This document shows positions 50,405 to 57,752 of a stretch of 57,752 nucleotides of DNA, piece by piece. Origin of the DNA: Verrucomicrobia bacterium UBA1183 (GTDB taxonomy: Bacteria; Verrucomicrobiota; Verrucomicrobiia; Opitutales; UBA9783). The stretch's first letter is position 1, and each line of letters opens with the position of its first letter. The stretch lies in NCBI GenBank assembly GCA_002309885.1, contig DBYP01000016.1, positions 1 through 57,752 on the forward strand, in the 5' to 3' direction. Made by a program: the position numbers and the translations under genes. The notes under the pieces are model-generated. The model had not been told where the DNA came from. It made no database searches and was given only the letters and a program-made list of their open reading frames with translations.

Positions 50405-51780
50405 AACGGTTCTTCTTTTTCTCTTGTATAATTTTCAAATCGTGTGTAGGGCTTGGTATAAAGCAAAGGAACGATGCCTACCGGCCCGTTACGTTGCTTC
50501 GCCACGATTAAATCTCTCGAAATGGTATTACCCTCAAATTCTTCTGTTCCATCCTCATTGAAACGCTTAGACAACAACAAAACTAAATCCGCATCTTGTT
50601 CTATCGAACCCGACTCACGCAAGTCCGACAATCTCGGCTGTCGACGCTCTTTTTCGGAATCACGATTCAACTGACTCAACACCAAAACCGGGACATTCAG
50701 TTCCTTTGCCAAACCTTTTACGCCACGCGAAATTTCGGCAATTTGCTGCTCACGCGGTGCTTTGGAATCCGTTCCTGCCAACAACTGCAAGTAGTCGATA
50801 ATAATCAATCCCAGCGGGTGCTGATTATGTACGCGTCGCGCTTTGGCTCTCAATTCCAAGATTGTCAAATTGCTTGATTCATCAATCCAAAACGGTGCTG
50901 ATTTGAGCTCTTCACTAACACTTACCAAACGTTTATGCTGAGATTTATCCAGAAAACCGTCGCGCAATTTTCCCATATCAACCCGGCCGTGACTGCAAAC
51001 CATACGCATGGCTAATTGCTCTGCGCTCATTTCCAAGCTAAAGAATAACGTGGGCACGGGCGTCTTCCCTAAAACAACCGATTCCGCGATATTCAACGCC
51101 AGCGCGGTCTTACCCATGGAGGGACGTGCTGCCAAAACGATCATTTCAGCGGGATGGAATCCACTGGTTAACTTATCCAAATCGCAAAATCCGCTCGAAA
51201 TTCCGCTGATATCGCCACGATTAGCAAGCAGCTTCTGAACCGTCGTCATGGCTTTCTCGAGGGGGATATCGAAGGCCACTGCAGATTCTTCGACGCGTCC
51301 TTGGTTAATTTCCAAAACGCGACTTTCGACCGTTTCCAAAAATTGATCGATATCTTCTATCCCCTTATAAGCATCTTCGAGACCGGTCATAAAGAAACGA
51401 ACCAAATTGCGTGCAATTTCCAGTTCTTTGACTTTTTTTGCATAAAAACTCAGATGAGCTGTGGTTTCTATGCGATCGGTAACCTGATTCAGATAAGCAT
51501 AATTGCCGATACGTTCCAGCTTTCCGGTTACGCGTAATTGTTCGCCAACCGTCAAAACATTCACCGGCGAACCCGCTTTGTAAAGCGCTAAACAAGCTTT
51601 AAAGATTTCCGCATGCGCAGGAATATAGAACGACGAAGGCGTCAACTTCATGTCAATGCATTTCGACAAGCTATCCTGTCCGCCTTCAAGCATACAAGCT
51701 GCCAACAGGGCTTGTTCGTAATCCACGCTATAAGGTGGCTCACGAAGACTCTTCCCTGATTGCATATCTTTAGCAGCCAT
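50401..51780 (-). CDS. dnaB: Replicative DNA helicase DnaB
   Basis: 459 residues, usual length. N-terminal primase-interacting domain (PPYSVDYEQALLAACMLEG), linker, and RecA-like C-terminal domain with Walker A VLAARPSMGKTALALN, FSLEMSAEQLAMRM, Walker B LIIIDYLQLL and the arginine-finger region. No intein is present. A DciA-like loader candidate is at 11341. Confidence 0.95.
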   Translation of the reverse strand: MAAKDMQSGKSLREPPYSVDYEQALLAACMLEGGQDSLSKCIDMKLTPSSFYIPAHAEIFKACLALYKAGSPVNVLTVGEQLRVTGKLERIGNYAYLNQVTDRIETTAHLSFYAKKVKELEIARNLVRFFMTGLEDAYKGIEDIDQFLETVESRVLEINQGRVEESAVAFDIPLEKAMTTVQKLLANRGDISGISSGFCDLDKLTSGFHPAEMIVLAARPSMGKTALALNIAESVVLGKTPVPTLFFSLEMSAEQLAMRMVCSHGRVDMGKLRDGFLDKSQHKRLVSVSEELKSAPFWIDESSNLTILELRAKARRVHNQHPLGLIIIDYLQLLAGTDSKAPREQQIAEISRGVKGLAKELNVPVLVLSQLNRDSEKERRQPRLSDLRESGSIEQDADLVLLLSKRFNEDGTEEFEGNTISRDLIVAKQRNGPVGIVPLLYTKPYTRFENYTREKEEPL

Positions 51781-51802
51781 GCCAGACTTTATAAATCAAG
51801 AC

Positions 51803-52267
51803 TTAGGCGATAGGATTCTCGGAAACAACCTCAACCGACAGATCCAAATGAACGTCTTTGTGCAAGCGAATCTGGAAGTGGTGCTGTCCTAAAGTCTTAA
51901 TGGGATGTGCCAAACGGATAGCGCTTTTATCCAATTCGATACCTTCTTCGCTGTAACGCTTCCAAAGATCCATTGTGGAAACCGAACCGAACAACTTGCC
52001 TTCTTCACCGGTCTTTACCGCAATCGTCAACGAAACCGCTTCAACCTTCTTTGCCAAAGCTTGGGCTTCTTCGAGCTCTTTAGCTTCACGGATGGCGCGC
52101 GCTTTACGCAAAGCTTCTATCTGACGCTCGGTAGCACGCGACAACGGCAATACGTAGCGGTTAGGAAATAGGAAATTACGTGCATATCCCGACTTGACCG
52201 AAACAACTTCACCCTCTCCACCGAGATTTTTTACAGGCTTTAACAACAAAACTTTTACATTTGCCAT
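51803..52267 (-). CDS. rplI: 50S ribosomal protein L9
   Basis: 154 residues. N-terminal domain VLLLKPVKNLGGEGEVVSVKSGYARNFLFPNRYVLP is the L9 signature; long connecting helix (ATERQIEALRKARAIREAKELEEAQALAKKVE) and the C-terminal domain GKLFGSVSTMDLW follow. Between ssb and dnaB, 24 bases after ssb. Confidence 0.95.
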   Translation of the reverse strand: MANVKVLLLKPVKNLGGEGEVVSVKSGYARNFLFPNRYVLPLSRATERQIEALRKARAIREAKELEEAQALAKKVEAVSLTIAVKTGEEGKLFGSVSTMDLWKRYSEEGIELDKSAIRLAHPIKTLGQHHFQIRLHKDVHLDLSVEVVSENPIA

Positions 52268-52291
52268 AATATACTCTTCTAAAATATTAAA

Positions 52292-52756
52292 TTAAAAAGG
52301 AACGTCCTCGTCGTCGTTAGTGTTGAACGGCGTTTCAGCCTCCGGCTTCGTTTCTACTTTGTCGTAAGCAAACGGAGCAGCTCCACCTTCGGTTTTCGCT
52401 TCGTGTTGCGCGGTACCATTACCAGAACCAACGAAAACGAATGTTTCCATAACAACTTGCAATTTGCTACGTTTTTCCCCATTAGGTGTTTGCCATTCAT
52501 TCAAACGCAAACGACCCTCCACAAAAATCGGTTTACCCTTGGTAAAATACTTCGCAACCGTTTCTGCTTGTTTCCCGAAAGATTCCACGTCAACAAACGT
52601 TGTTTCTTCGCGAGAACCGCCTTCTATTTTTTCGGAACGAACCGTACGGGAACATGCGATCGTACAACGACAAATCGCCAGTCCACTCGGGGTGACACGC
52701 AATTCGGGATCGCGTACCAAGTTCCCCATCAACATGACTTTGTTATAAGACGCCAT
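52292..52756 (-). CDS. ssb: Single-stranded DNA-binding protein
   Basis: 154 residues. OB-fold with YNKVMLMGNLVRDPELR, TFVDVESFGKQAETVAKYFTKGKPIFVEGRL; disordered linker and the acidic tip DEDVPF, the conserved hub that recruits repair and replication proteins. It follows rpsF by 6 bases. Confidence 0.95.
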   Translation of the reverse strand: MASYNKVMLMGNLVRDPELRVTPSGLAICRCTIACSRTVRSEKIEGGSREETTFVDVESFGKQAETVAKYFTKGKPIFVEGRLRLNEWQTPNGEKRSKLQVVMETFVFVGSGNGTAQHEAKTEGGAAPFAYDKVETKPEAETPFNTNDDEDVPF

Positions 52757-52762
52757 AAATTA

Positions 52763-53056
52763 TTAAGCTTCTACTTTTTCTACGATCACACGATTAACGT
52801 TCGGGTTTAATCCGATACGTTCTTGTAAAACTTTGTTAAAGGAAGCATCCGCTTTGCATTTGATGGACACATACTGTCCAGAAACGAAGTCTTTGCGTGG
52901 GAAACGAGAAAACGGCTTGATTCCCATGTCATTGACCTCCTCGATCTCAGCACCCATCTCAACAATAACGGCTTTGATTTGCTCAATCAATGCCTCAATA
53001 GGCTCACGCCATTTATGCGTATCCAAAATAAACGTTGCTTGATATTCTTTATTCAT
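52763..53056 (-). CDS. rpsF: 30S ribosomal protein S6
   Basis: 97 residues, KEYQATFILDTHKWREPIEALIEQIKAVI and KPFSRFPRKDFVSGQYVSIKCKA patterns of S6. Placed before ssb as in most bacteria; 4 bases after pth. Confidence 0.9.
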   Translation of the reverse strand: MNKEYQATFILDTHKWREPIEALIEQIKAVIVEMGAEIEEVNDMGIKPFSRFPRKDFVSGQYVSIKCKADASFNKVLQERIGLNPNVNRVIVEKVEA

Positions 53057-53060
53057 TTTC

Positions 53061-53654
53061 TTATCGTTCTATAAAATTCAGCCCTTTTGTTACGCCTTTG
53101 TCAATAAGGACTTCTATATTATTTTTGAAAGTCTGAGCAATGCTAGGTAACTGCGCACATTCTTCTTCAGAAAATCGTCCCAAAACAAAACCATCTAAGG
53201 GGATCTGTTGTGGCTTCATCCCTATTCCAACGCGGTAGCGTGCAAATCCATTCCCCAAAACATTCGAAATGCTTTTTACGCCATTATGACCCGCATTGCC
53301 AGGAATGGTCGAAACTTTAAATTTTCCGAAAGGAATCGAAACATCATCACAAATTACCAAAACCGAAGAAGGCATAATTTTTCGATAATCGCAGAAAGCA
53401 CGAACCGCATTACCGCTCAAATTCATAAACGTTTGCGGTTTTAAACAATAAACTTTCTGCCTATTTGCTATCATAATTTCTGCCGATAATCCGTTGCACT
53501 TACTGTCGCGGCTCCAACTTCCACCTTTGCTGCTTACATAATTATCCAACAAGAAGAACCCCAGGTTGTGCCTTGTTCCATCGTAGGCCGAACCGGGATT
53601 GCCCAATCCGACCAACAAGCGAATCTCACAAGGCGAGACAAGGCTGGAGACCAT
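53061..53654 (-). CDS. pth: Peptidyl-tRNA hydrolase
   Basis: 197 residues. RLLVGLGNPGSAYDGTRHNLGFFLLD holds the catalytic His, KPQTFMNLSGNAVRAF and VICDDVSIPFGKFKVSTIPGNAGHNGVKSI the substrate region. Releases peptides from drop-off peptidyl-tRNA. Slightly longer N-terminus than usual. It follows rplY after 2 bases. Confidence 0.93.
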   Translation of the reverse strand: MVSSLVSPCEIRLLVGLGNPGSAYDGTRHNLGFFLLDNYVSSKGGSWSRDSKCNGLSAEIMIANRQKVYCLKPQTFMNLSGNAVRAFCDYRKIMPSSVLVICDDVSIPFGKFKVSTIPGNAGHNGVKSISNVLGNGFARYRVGIGMKPQQIPLDGFVLGRFSEEECAQLPSIAQTFKNNIEVLIDKGVTKGLNFIER

Positions 53655-53656
53655 CT

Positions 53657-54316
53657 TTACTTGGTTTTCTTATCTTCAGCAGATGCGGCTTCTGCCTTCT
53701 CTCCCTCTGCAGGTGCGGCTTCTGCGGTTTCTTCAGTTGCTTCTGCGGTTTCTTCTTCCTCTTCAGTCATTGCAACACAGGAAACAACCACGTCTTCCGC
53801 GTGCGTCTTGTAGGTAACGCCTTTAATCTGTGGCAAATTTTTTACGTGAATCGAATGACCGACACCCAATGCATTGATGTCTATTTCGATCGCTTCAGGT
53901 AAGTTTTCAGGCAAACAGGACACCAAAATGGTATGACGTGCAATATCCAAAATACCGCCTTCATCCTTAACGCCTGCTGGGGTACCCAAGAAACGCAACG
54001 GAACGCTGGCAACCATAGGTTTGCTCGGATCGATCTCCTTGAAATCAACATGCAAATAATCATCCGTACGTGGATTGCGCTGCGAAGCTTGCATCATGGA
54101 AAGGATAACATCCGAACCACAAGCCAACTCAATTAAGGCTGCGCTTTCACCTTTCTCCAACATCATCTTGCGGAAGTCCGGTTTCAAAACTTGCAAATGT
54201 TTAACCCCCGAAGGACCATAGATAACAGCCGGAATGGAACCCGTCTTGCGCAAACGGCCGCTGGCACTTGAACCGCACAATTCACGCTTCTCAACAACAA
54301 GTCTTATCTTTTTCAT
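53657..54316 (-). CDS. rplY: 50S ribosomal protein L25/general stress protein Ctc
   Basis: 219 residues. N-terminal L25 domain (LVVEKRELCGSSASGRLRKTGSIPAVIYG, YLHVDFKEID) and the C-terminal TL5/Ctc domain (VKDEGGILDIARHTILVSCLPENLPEAIEIDINALGVGHSIHVKNL), then a 30-residue Ala/Glu-rich tail. It heads the rplY-pth-rpsF-ssb-rplI-dnaB-bamA chain. A perfect palindrome ATTGTTATAACAAT (54326-54339) lies 10 bases before the ATG. Confidence 0.92.
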   Translation of the reverse strand: MKKIRLVVEKRELCGSSASGRLRKTGSIPAVIYGPSGVKHLQVLKPDFRKMMLEKGESAALIELACGSDVILSMMQASQRNPRTDDYLHVDFKEIDPSKPMVASVPLRFLGTPAGVKDEGGILDIARHTILVSCLPENLPEAIEIDINALGVGHSIHVKNLPQIKGVTYKTHAEDVVVSCVAMTEEEEETAEATEETAEAAPAEGEKAEAASAEDKKTK

Positions 54317-54495
54317 AAATCTTCTATTGTTATAACAATTTCTGAACTTTAAAGTAATCTTATCCTACAGAAGCAAAATTTTTTACATTATACAATTAAA
54401 AAATTGCTTTTTTTAACGACCGCTAAAAAGTCCCATTTGTTCTCCATAAACCGACACCATTTGCTTTTTGTTTTTCCACCAGAACCGGCAGGAGG

Positions 54496-55983
54496 CTATT
54501 TGCCCCCTATCAGTTCCATCGAAAGTAGTTCCGCAGTTAATTCGGCTTTCGTTTTATTAAGCATGGGTAAATAACCCGCGCCAAAATCCTCGCGTTTTTG
54601 CAGTTGCAGCCAAACCTTCCACGCTTCTAATGTGGGACATAAAGATCGCAGATCCGTTTCTGCCGCCAGATCCATACTTCTTAAAAACTGGTCAACCAAT
54701 GGATAGGACGACAAATCCATATCTAAACCGAACAAACTCTTAAGGTCTGTAAATCTTTGAGTGCCTCCACGAAATATAGCAGGATTCTTCAACAGATTCA
54801 TATCGGCCATACGGTTAACATATATAACGTCATCTACATTCGCGAAGCCGATACGATACCAAATCTCCTCCAATCTAAACCACAACAAAGCCATTTGTGC
54901 AGCTCTGAAAAACTTTTGTTGCGGAATTTCAATCAAATCAAGACTGCTATCACTATAATTTTCATAAAATAGCCGCTGAAACAACGCTGAAGGAATTCTT
55001 ACTGATTCTGCACCTGTAGGCGAGTTTCCCAGACGAAACAGATCGCGTTCTAACGCTGACCCCAAATTGCCAAGAATGGAATAATGTCCGTAAATTCCCA
55101 ACAAATTATAAAGTTTTTCCTGCAAATCATAAGCAAGAGATAACAATCCTGCACTTCTGTGATCGATATTTGGCAAAGTGCAAGCTTCAATCTTCCAATC
55201 TTTCAACAAAACCAAAGCTAGAACTAGTATCTTGCGTGTGCTTTCGTAATGTGACATAGCTCTTAAAGCGGCACTCAATTGTCCCCGAAAGGTCGCAACA
55301 GCTTCCGGACTCAATCTGTAAGGGAAATCGCCTATATGAATTCTAACTTTCTCGGATGGAGTATTTGCATACAGATAATCGTGAATAAATATCTCAGCTT
55401 TATGTATGCTGTTGGTATAATGCTTGCTTGCCCATTGTATAATGGCTTCTTCTAAAGCGGTCTCGTCTGTCATCAAACGCCGAGCTTCTTCCTTTTGCGC
55501 CTCACGCTCCAATCCGTTCACAATCGAATCGAAATCTACGATACGCAAACCTCTTACACCCCATCCGGCAACCAAAGCAAGCTCTTCAAGGGTCGCTTCT
55601 CTCGAATATCTTAAGAAACATGCACGGCGTTCTTCAGGTGTACGATCTCTGAAAATAAAACTCCACTCCATCAAAGCAGCTCCCCTTTCTTCAGAAGCCT
55701 CTAAAGTTGCTTCCGCGAGGCCCTCATCTTCTTCAGAACCTACATGGCTGTTCCAGAAGCTAAAATCACGCTTGCGATACCTTTCGGAAAATTCTGCCCA
55801 GGTTTCCTCTGCTGCTTCGGTTTTTAAAGTAATTCTATCAGGAACTCCAAACGACGTACGCTTTACTTTGACGCTGTCGCCCTGTGCCGCAATAAACGCC
55901 TCAAGATCTGCCTGAGTCGGAAGAGCTGCAAATGCAACCCCTAAATTAAAACATAGTCCATACAGTGATATTTTTTTAATCAT
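54496..55983 (-). CDS. Exported 495-residue helical protein, unknown
   Basis: The ATG at 55983 gives a clean signal peptide (MIKKISLYGLCFNLGVAFA); a longer frame starts at 56013. The mature protein is largely alpha-helical, rich in Glu, Leu and Arg, with no Cys-pair motif, membrane helix or repeat recognised. The region around EDEGLAEATLEASEERGAAL is acidic. It stands alone between rplY and the IS30 remnant. Its GC content and style resemble the window's other exported proteins. Function unknown; a periplasmic or secreted role is inferred from the signal only. The gap 54317-54495 holds only the rplY leader. Confidence 0.6.
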   Translation of the reverse strand: MIKKISLYGLCFNLGVAFAALPTQADLEAFIAAQGDSVKVKRTSFGVPDRITLKTEAAEETWAEFSERYRKRDFSFWNSHVGSEEDEGLAEATLEASEERGAALMEWSFIFRDRTPEERRACFLRYSREATLEELALVAGWGVRGLRIVDFDSIVNGLEREAQKEEARRLMTDETALEEAIIQWASKHYTNSIHKAEIFIHDYLYANTPSEKVRIHIGDFPYRLSPEAVATFRGQLSAALRAMSHYESTRKILVLALVLLKDWKIEACTLPNIDHRSAGLLSLAYDLQEKLYNLLGIYGHYSILGNLGSALERDLFRLGNSPTGAESVRIPSALFQRLFYENYSDSSLDLIEIPQQKFFRAAQMALLWFRLEEIWYRIGFANVDDVIYVNRMADMNLLKNPAIFRGGTQRFTDLKSLFGLDMDLSSYPLVDQFLRSMDLAAETDLRSLCPTLEAWKVWLQLQKREDFGAGYLPMLNKTKAELTAELLSMELIGGK

Positions 55984-56141
55984 AATTGCAAGTGATTGCC
56001 AATAAACTTGCATTATTTACAAAAAAAGCAAGGGAAAAATTAAGTTTTTTGTAAATTCAACTTTGAAGTGCAACTGCTGAAGTAAAAGATTGAAAAAAGC
56101 AAAGAGAGATGTGAAGCTAGCGTTTTCTAAGAAGAAAAAAT

Positions 56142-56943
56142 ATGAAAACGAAATACAGTCACATCTCGGAATAGGAACGTAAACGGATTGAAGAACTAAC
56201 GCAAGCAGGAAGTTCAAATAAAAGAATTGCTTGGGAGCTTGGGCGATCGACAAGCACGATTGGGCGAGAGTTGAAACGGAATTACGGCCATGGAGCCTGG
56301 TGGTATAATTGCGAACGAGCGCAGCGGTTGAGTGAGGAACGGCGGGAAAATTCGAAAAAGCCGCGGATCAGCGAAAAAACGTGGGAAAATGTATTCGAAT
56401 TGTTCAACTTAGATTGGAGTCCGGAGCAGATTTCAGGAGCGCTGAAATTGAGAAGTGTTTTTGTGAGTCATGAGACCATTTATCGCAGGATTTATGCGGA
56501 AATCAAGGCGGGGCGGCTGGAATATAGATATCAAGCATAAGGGAACTTTTTGAAAAAAGTTCCCCTTAAACCCCTCAAAAACTTTTTATTATTTTGCAAC
56601 AGAGTTGCAAAATGACTAGGGTGCAGGGCCGCTGCCCTGCTTTTAAGGGAGCTTGAGGGATTTTTTACAAAAAATCTCTCAAAACATTAACCTCCGAATT
56701 TTCCGACCATAAAACCATCGCAAACCGCTTGAATGCGCTGGTGTATTTCCCCATTCGCACAGCCCTTTGGGACGCGGAACCAACGAGAATACGAACCGCT
56801 TATTGCGGCAGTATTTCCCGAAGAAAACGAAGGCAACTTACACTGCAGCGTACCTCGCGGATTGCCGACAAAAAATTAACACTAGACCTAGAAAATGTCT
56901 CAACTTCGCCTCCCCAGCTTCGCGGTTCTTTTTCGAGCTAAAT
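56142..56943 (+). pseudogene. IS30-family transposase, broken in three ways
   Basis: The ATG at 56142 starts MKTKYSHISE; codon 11 is TAG (56172-56174) where the other copies have TGG. The frame then goes on with the helix-turn-helix region (RIAWELGRSTSTIGRELKRN) and LDWSPEQISGALKLR...HETIYRRIYAEIKAGRLE. At about 56537 an inverted-repeat element replaces the middle of the catalytic core. After it the C-terminal part resumes in fragments: SEFSDHKTIANRLNALVYF, then GRGTNENTNRLLRQYFPK and RPRKCLNFASP. At least one frame change occurs near 56750. Confidence 0.85.
56537..56691 (+). repeat. Inverted-repeat element, copy 13, inside the IS30 transposase
   Basis: AAGGGAACTTTTTG-AAAAAAGTTCCCCTT, ATTTTGCAACA-GAG-TTGCAAAAT, the GCAGGGCCGCTGCCCTGC stem, then GAGGGATTTTTTACAAAAAATCTCTC. 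Termini are not preserved. Its place within IS30 shows that the element moved, or was carried, after that IS arrived. Confidence 0.8.
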
Positions 56944-57000
56944 AAGTTGCACTTCAAAGTTGAATGTGTCGTGTAATTTTTTAACATACACCTATATTTT

Positions 57001-57220
57001 TAATAGCGATAGTTTTGACCAAAAACAAGCCGATGAAGATGTAACTAAATTTTATAAAAATGAAAACAATGAGGTAGATTCTATGCTTCTAGACTAGAGC
57101 CTAACTTTTTACGACGCATCGTATCTGCAATTGGCCATCGATTTAAAAATTCCATTAGCGACCTATGATCAGCAATTAATCGATGCAGCTAAGGCTGAGA
57201 AAGTAAAATTGATTGGGTGA
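57001..57220 (+). pseudogene. VapC-like PIN-domain toxin remnant
   Basis: The frame ending at 57220 reads TFYDASYLQLAIDLKIPLAT then YDQQLIDAAKAEKVKLIG, the C-terminal half of a PIN-domain ribonuclease, with the conserved Asp in FYDASY and in TYDQQL. An in-frame TAG at 57095-57097 interrupts it, and the upstream part (DQKQADEDVTKFYKNENNEV) lacks the first catalytic Asp and a start. No antitoxin is seen. Probably the leftover of a toxin-antitoxin module cut by the IS. Confidence 0.7.
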
Positions 57221-57304
57221 TTTTAAAGTCATATCTGAAGATAGTTCAGCACGAAAAAGGCTACATTGTTTTTATTTTGGCAGTCAGAAGTAGCCAATTC
57301 AACA

Positions 57305-57556
57305 TTACGCAAACAATTTGTAAACACATACAAATGCTTGAATGACGACAGCATATTCCAATAGGTAATGCAATCCAACGATCATTCTGTTTTTACTGTT
57401 GTGAACATTTAACGGTTTGTGAATTAAGAATGTCACAACAAATAAAACAAGAAACAAAATGAAATCGGTCGTGTGTTCCTCAAAAGCCTCATCGGTAGCC
57501 ATTCCATAAACTTCAGAAGTGGATGGGATAAAAGATAGTATTTTAAATATTTTCAT
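57305..57556 (-). CDS. Small membrane protein, unknown
   Basis: 83 residues. A GGAGAAG site stands 10 bases before the ATG at 57556, and a TTGACA lies further upstream (57585-57590). Two hydrophobic helices are predicted: TDFILFLVLFVVTFLIHKPL and YLLEYAVVIQAFVCVYKLFA. No family recognised. It stands between the VapC remnant and the terminal IS copy. Confidence 0.5.
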   Translation of the reverse strand: MKIFKILSFIPSTSEVYGMATDEAFEEHTTDFILFLVLFVVTFLIHKPLNVHNSKNRMIVGLHYLLEYAVVIQAFVCVYKLFA

Positions 57557-57616
57557 AGCTTATATCTTCTCCAATAAATTGTTTCAAATGTCAAGGTTTT
57601 ATTGCTTGTCCTGGCA

Positions 57617-57752
57617 ACTTCAACTTTGAAGTGCAACTGCTGAAGTAAAAGATTGAAAAAAGCAAAGAGAGATGTGAAGCTAGCGTTTTCTAAGAAGAAA
57701 AAATATGAAAACGAAATACAGTCACATCTCGGAATGGGAACGTAAACGGATT
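57617..57752 (+). mobile_element. IS30-family element, 5' end, cut by the window end
   Basis: Starts TTCAACTTTGAAGTGCAACT and runs through the ATG at 57703 into the transposase start with TGG at codon 11, so this copy is not broken by the TAG of the 56056 copy. Its last 97 bases match window positions 1-96 except for one base and one extra A. Confidence 0.85.

Larger units (their letters stand above)
56056..56964 (+). mobile_element. Decayed IS30-family insertion sequence
   Basis: Bounded by 20-bp perfect inverted repeats: TTCAACTTTGAAGTGCAACT (56056-56075) and its complement (56945-56964). No clear target duplication is seen. It contains a transposase pseudogene interrupted by one inverted-repeat element. 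It is about 750 bp without that insert, shorter than a full IS30 (about 1.1-1.2 kb). Confidence 0.85.

Overview
The window looks like chromosome from a host-dependent, probably intracellular, Gram-negative bacterium of about 40% GC. Gram-negative character is shown by lpxD, bamA, ompH/skp and gmhA. Host dependence is suggested by an ATP/ADP translocase of the Tlc/NTT family (13826-15346), a DMT-family carrier resembling the rickettsial S-adenosylmethionine importer (19188-20063), several candidate secreted effectors (a class 3 lipase, two leucine-rich-repeat proteins, a coiled-coil protein) and heavy loading with small repeats and decayed IS ends. The order rplY-pth-rpsF-ssb-rplI-dnaB-bamA-ompH-lpxD and a DapL-like aminotransferase recall Verrucomicrobiota (Opitutae-like) or, more broadly, the PVC group. 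That placement is inference from remembered gene order, not a search.

Layout. 1-160: broken end of an IS30-type element. 278-2744: small secreted protein, thioredoxin, gmhA, a short CCA-type nucleotidyltransferase and a YbgC-type thioesterase. 2946-20063: accessory region with the lipase, a dicarboxylate-type symporter, LRR proteins, a lone pilin-like protein, uppP, thymidine phosphorylase, a MATE pump, Tlc, DapL-like aminotransferase, coiled-coil protein and the SAM-type carrier, separated by copies of one short inverted-repeat element. 20319-36704 (minus strand): one compact operon of 20 genes, flgB-flgC-fliE-fliF-fliG-fliH-fliI-fliJ-motE-fliK-flgD-flgE-fliL-fliM-fliN-fliO, then a 715-residue protein, a SycD/LcrH-type chaperone, an IpaB/YopB-type translocator and a STAS protein. 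36992-41198: secG, a 757-residue low-complexity protein, tRNA-Asp and two small exported proteins. 41536-43908: rpmB-prmC-pyrH-frr. 43909-45387: repeat-rich spacer. 45388-54316: prs, lpxD, ompH, bamA, dnaB, rplI, ssb, rpsF, pth, rplY. 54496-57752: exported 495-residue protein, a decayed IS30, a VapC-like pseudogene, a small membrane protein and the start of another IS30 copy.

The most interesting system is the flagellar operon that runs without a break into injectisome-type translocon genes. The last part has the order of lcrV-lcrH-yopB, with the 715-residue protein where the needle-tip gene would be. A near-perfect sigma-54 promoter (TGGCACG-N4-TTGCT, 36720-36735) lies just before flgB, and sigma-28-type promoters (TAAAGTTT-N11-GCCGATTT) lie directly before the lipase and coiled-coil genes, with a weaker one before a Cys-rich exported protein. 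FliM lacks its N-terminal CheY-binding motif. Taken together this suggests a flagellar-type export machine wired, through the usual sigma-54/sigma-28 cascade, to deliver proteins into host cells. Filament, stator and FlhA/FlhB/FliPQR genes are not in this window, so whether it is also a flagellum cannot be decided here.
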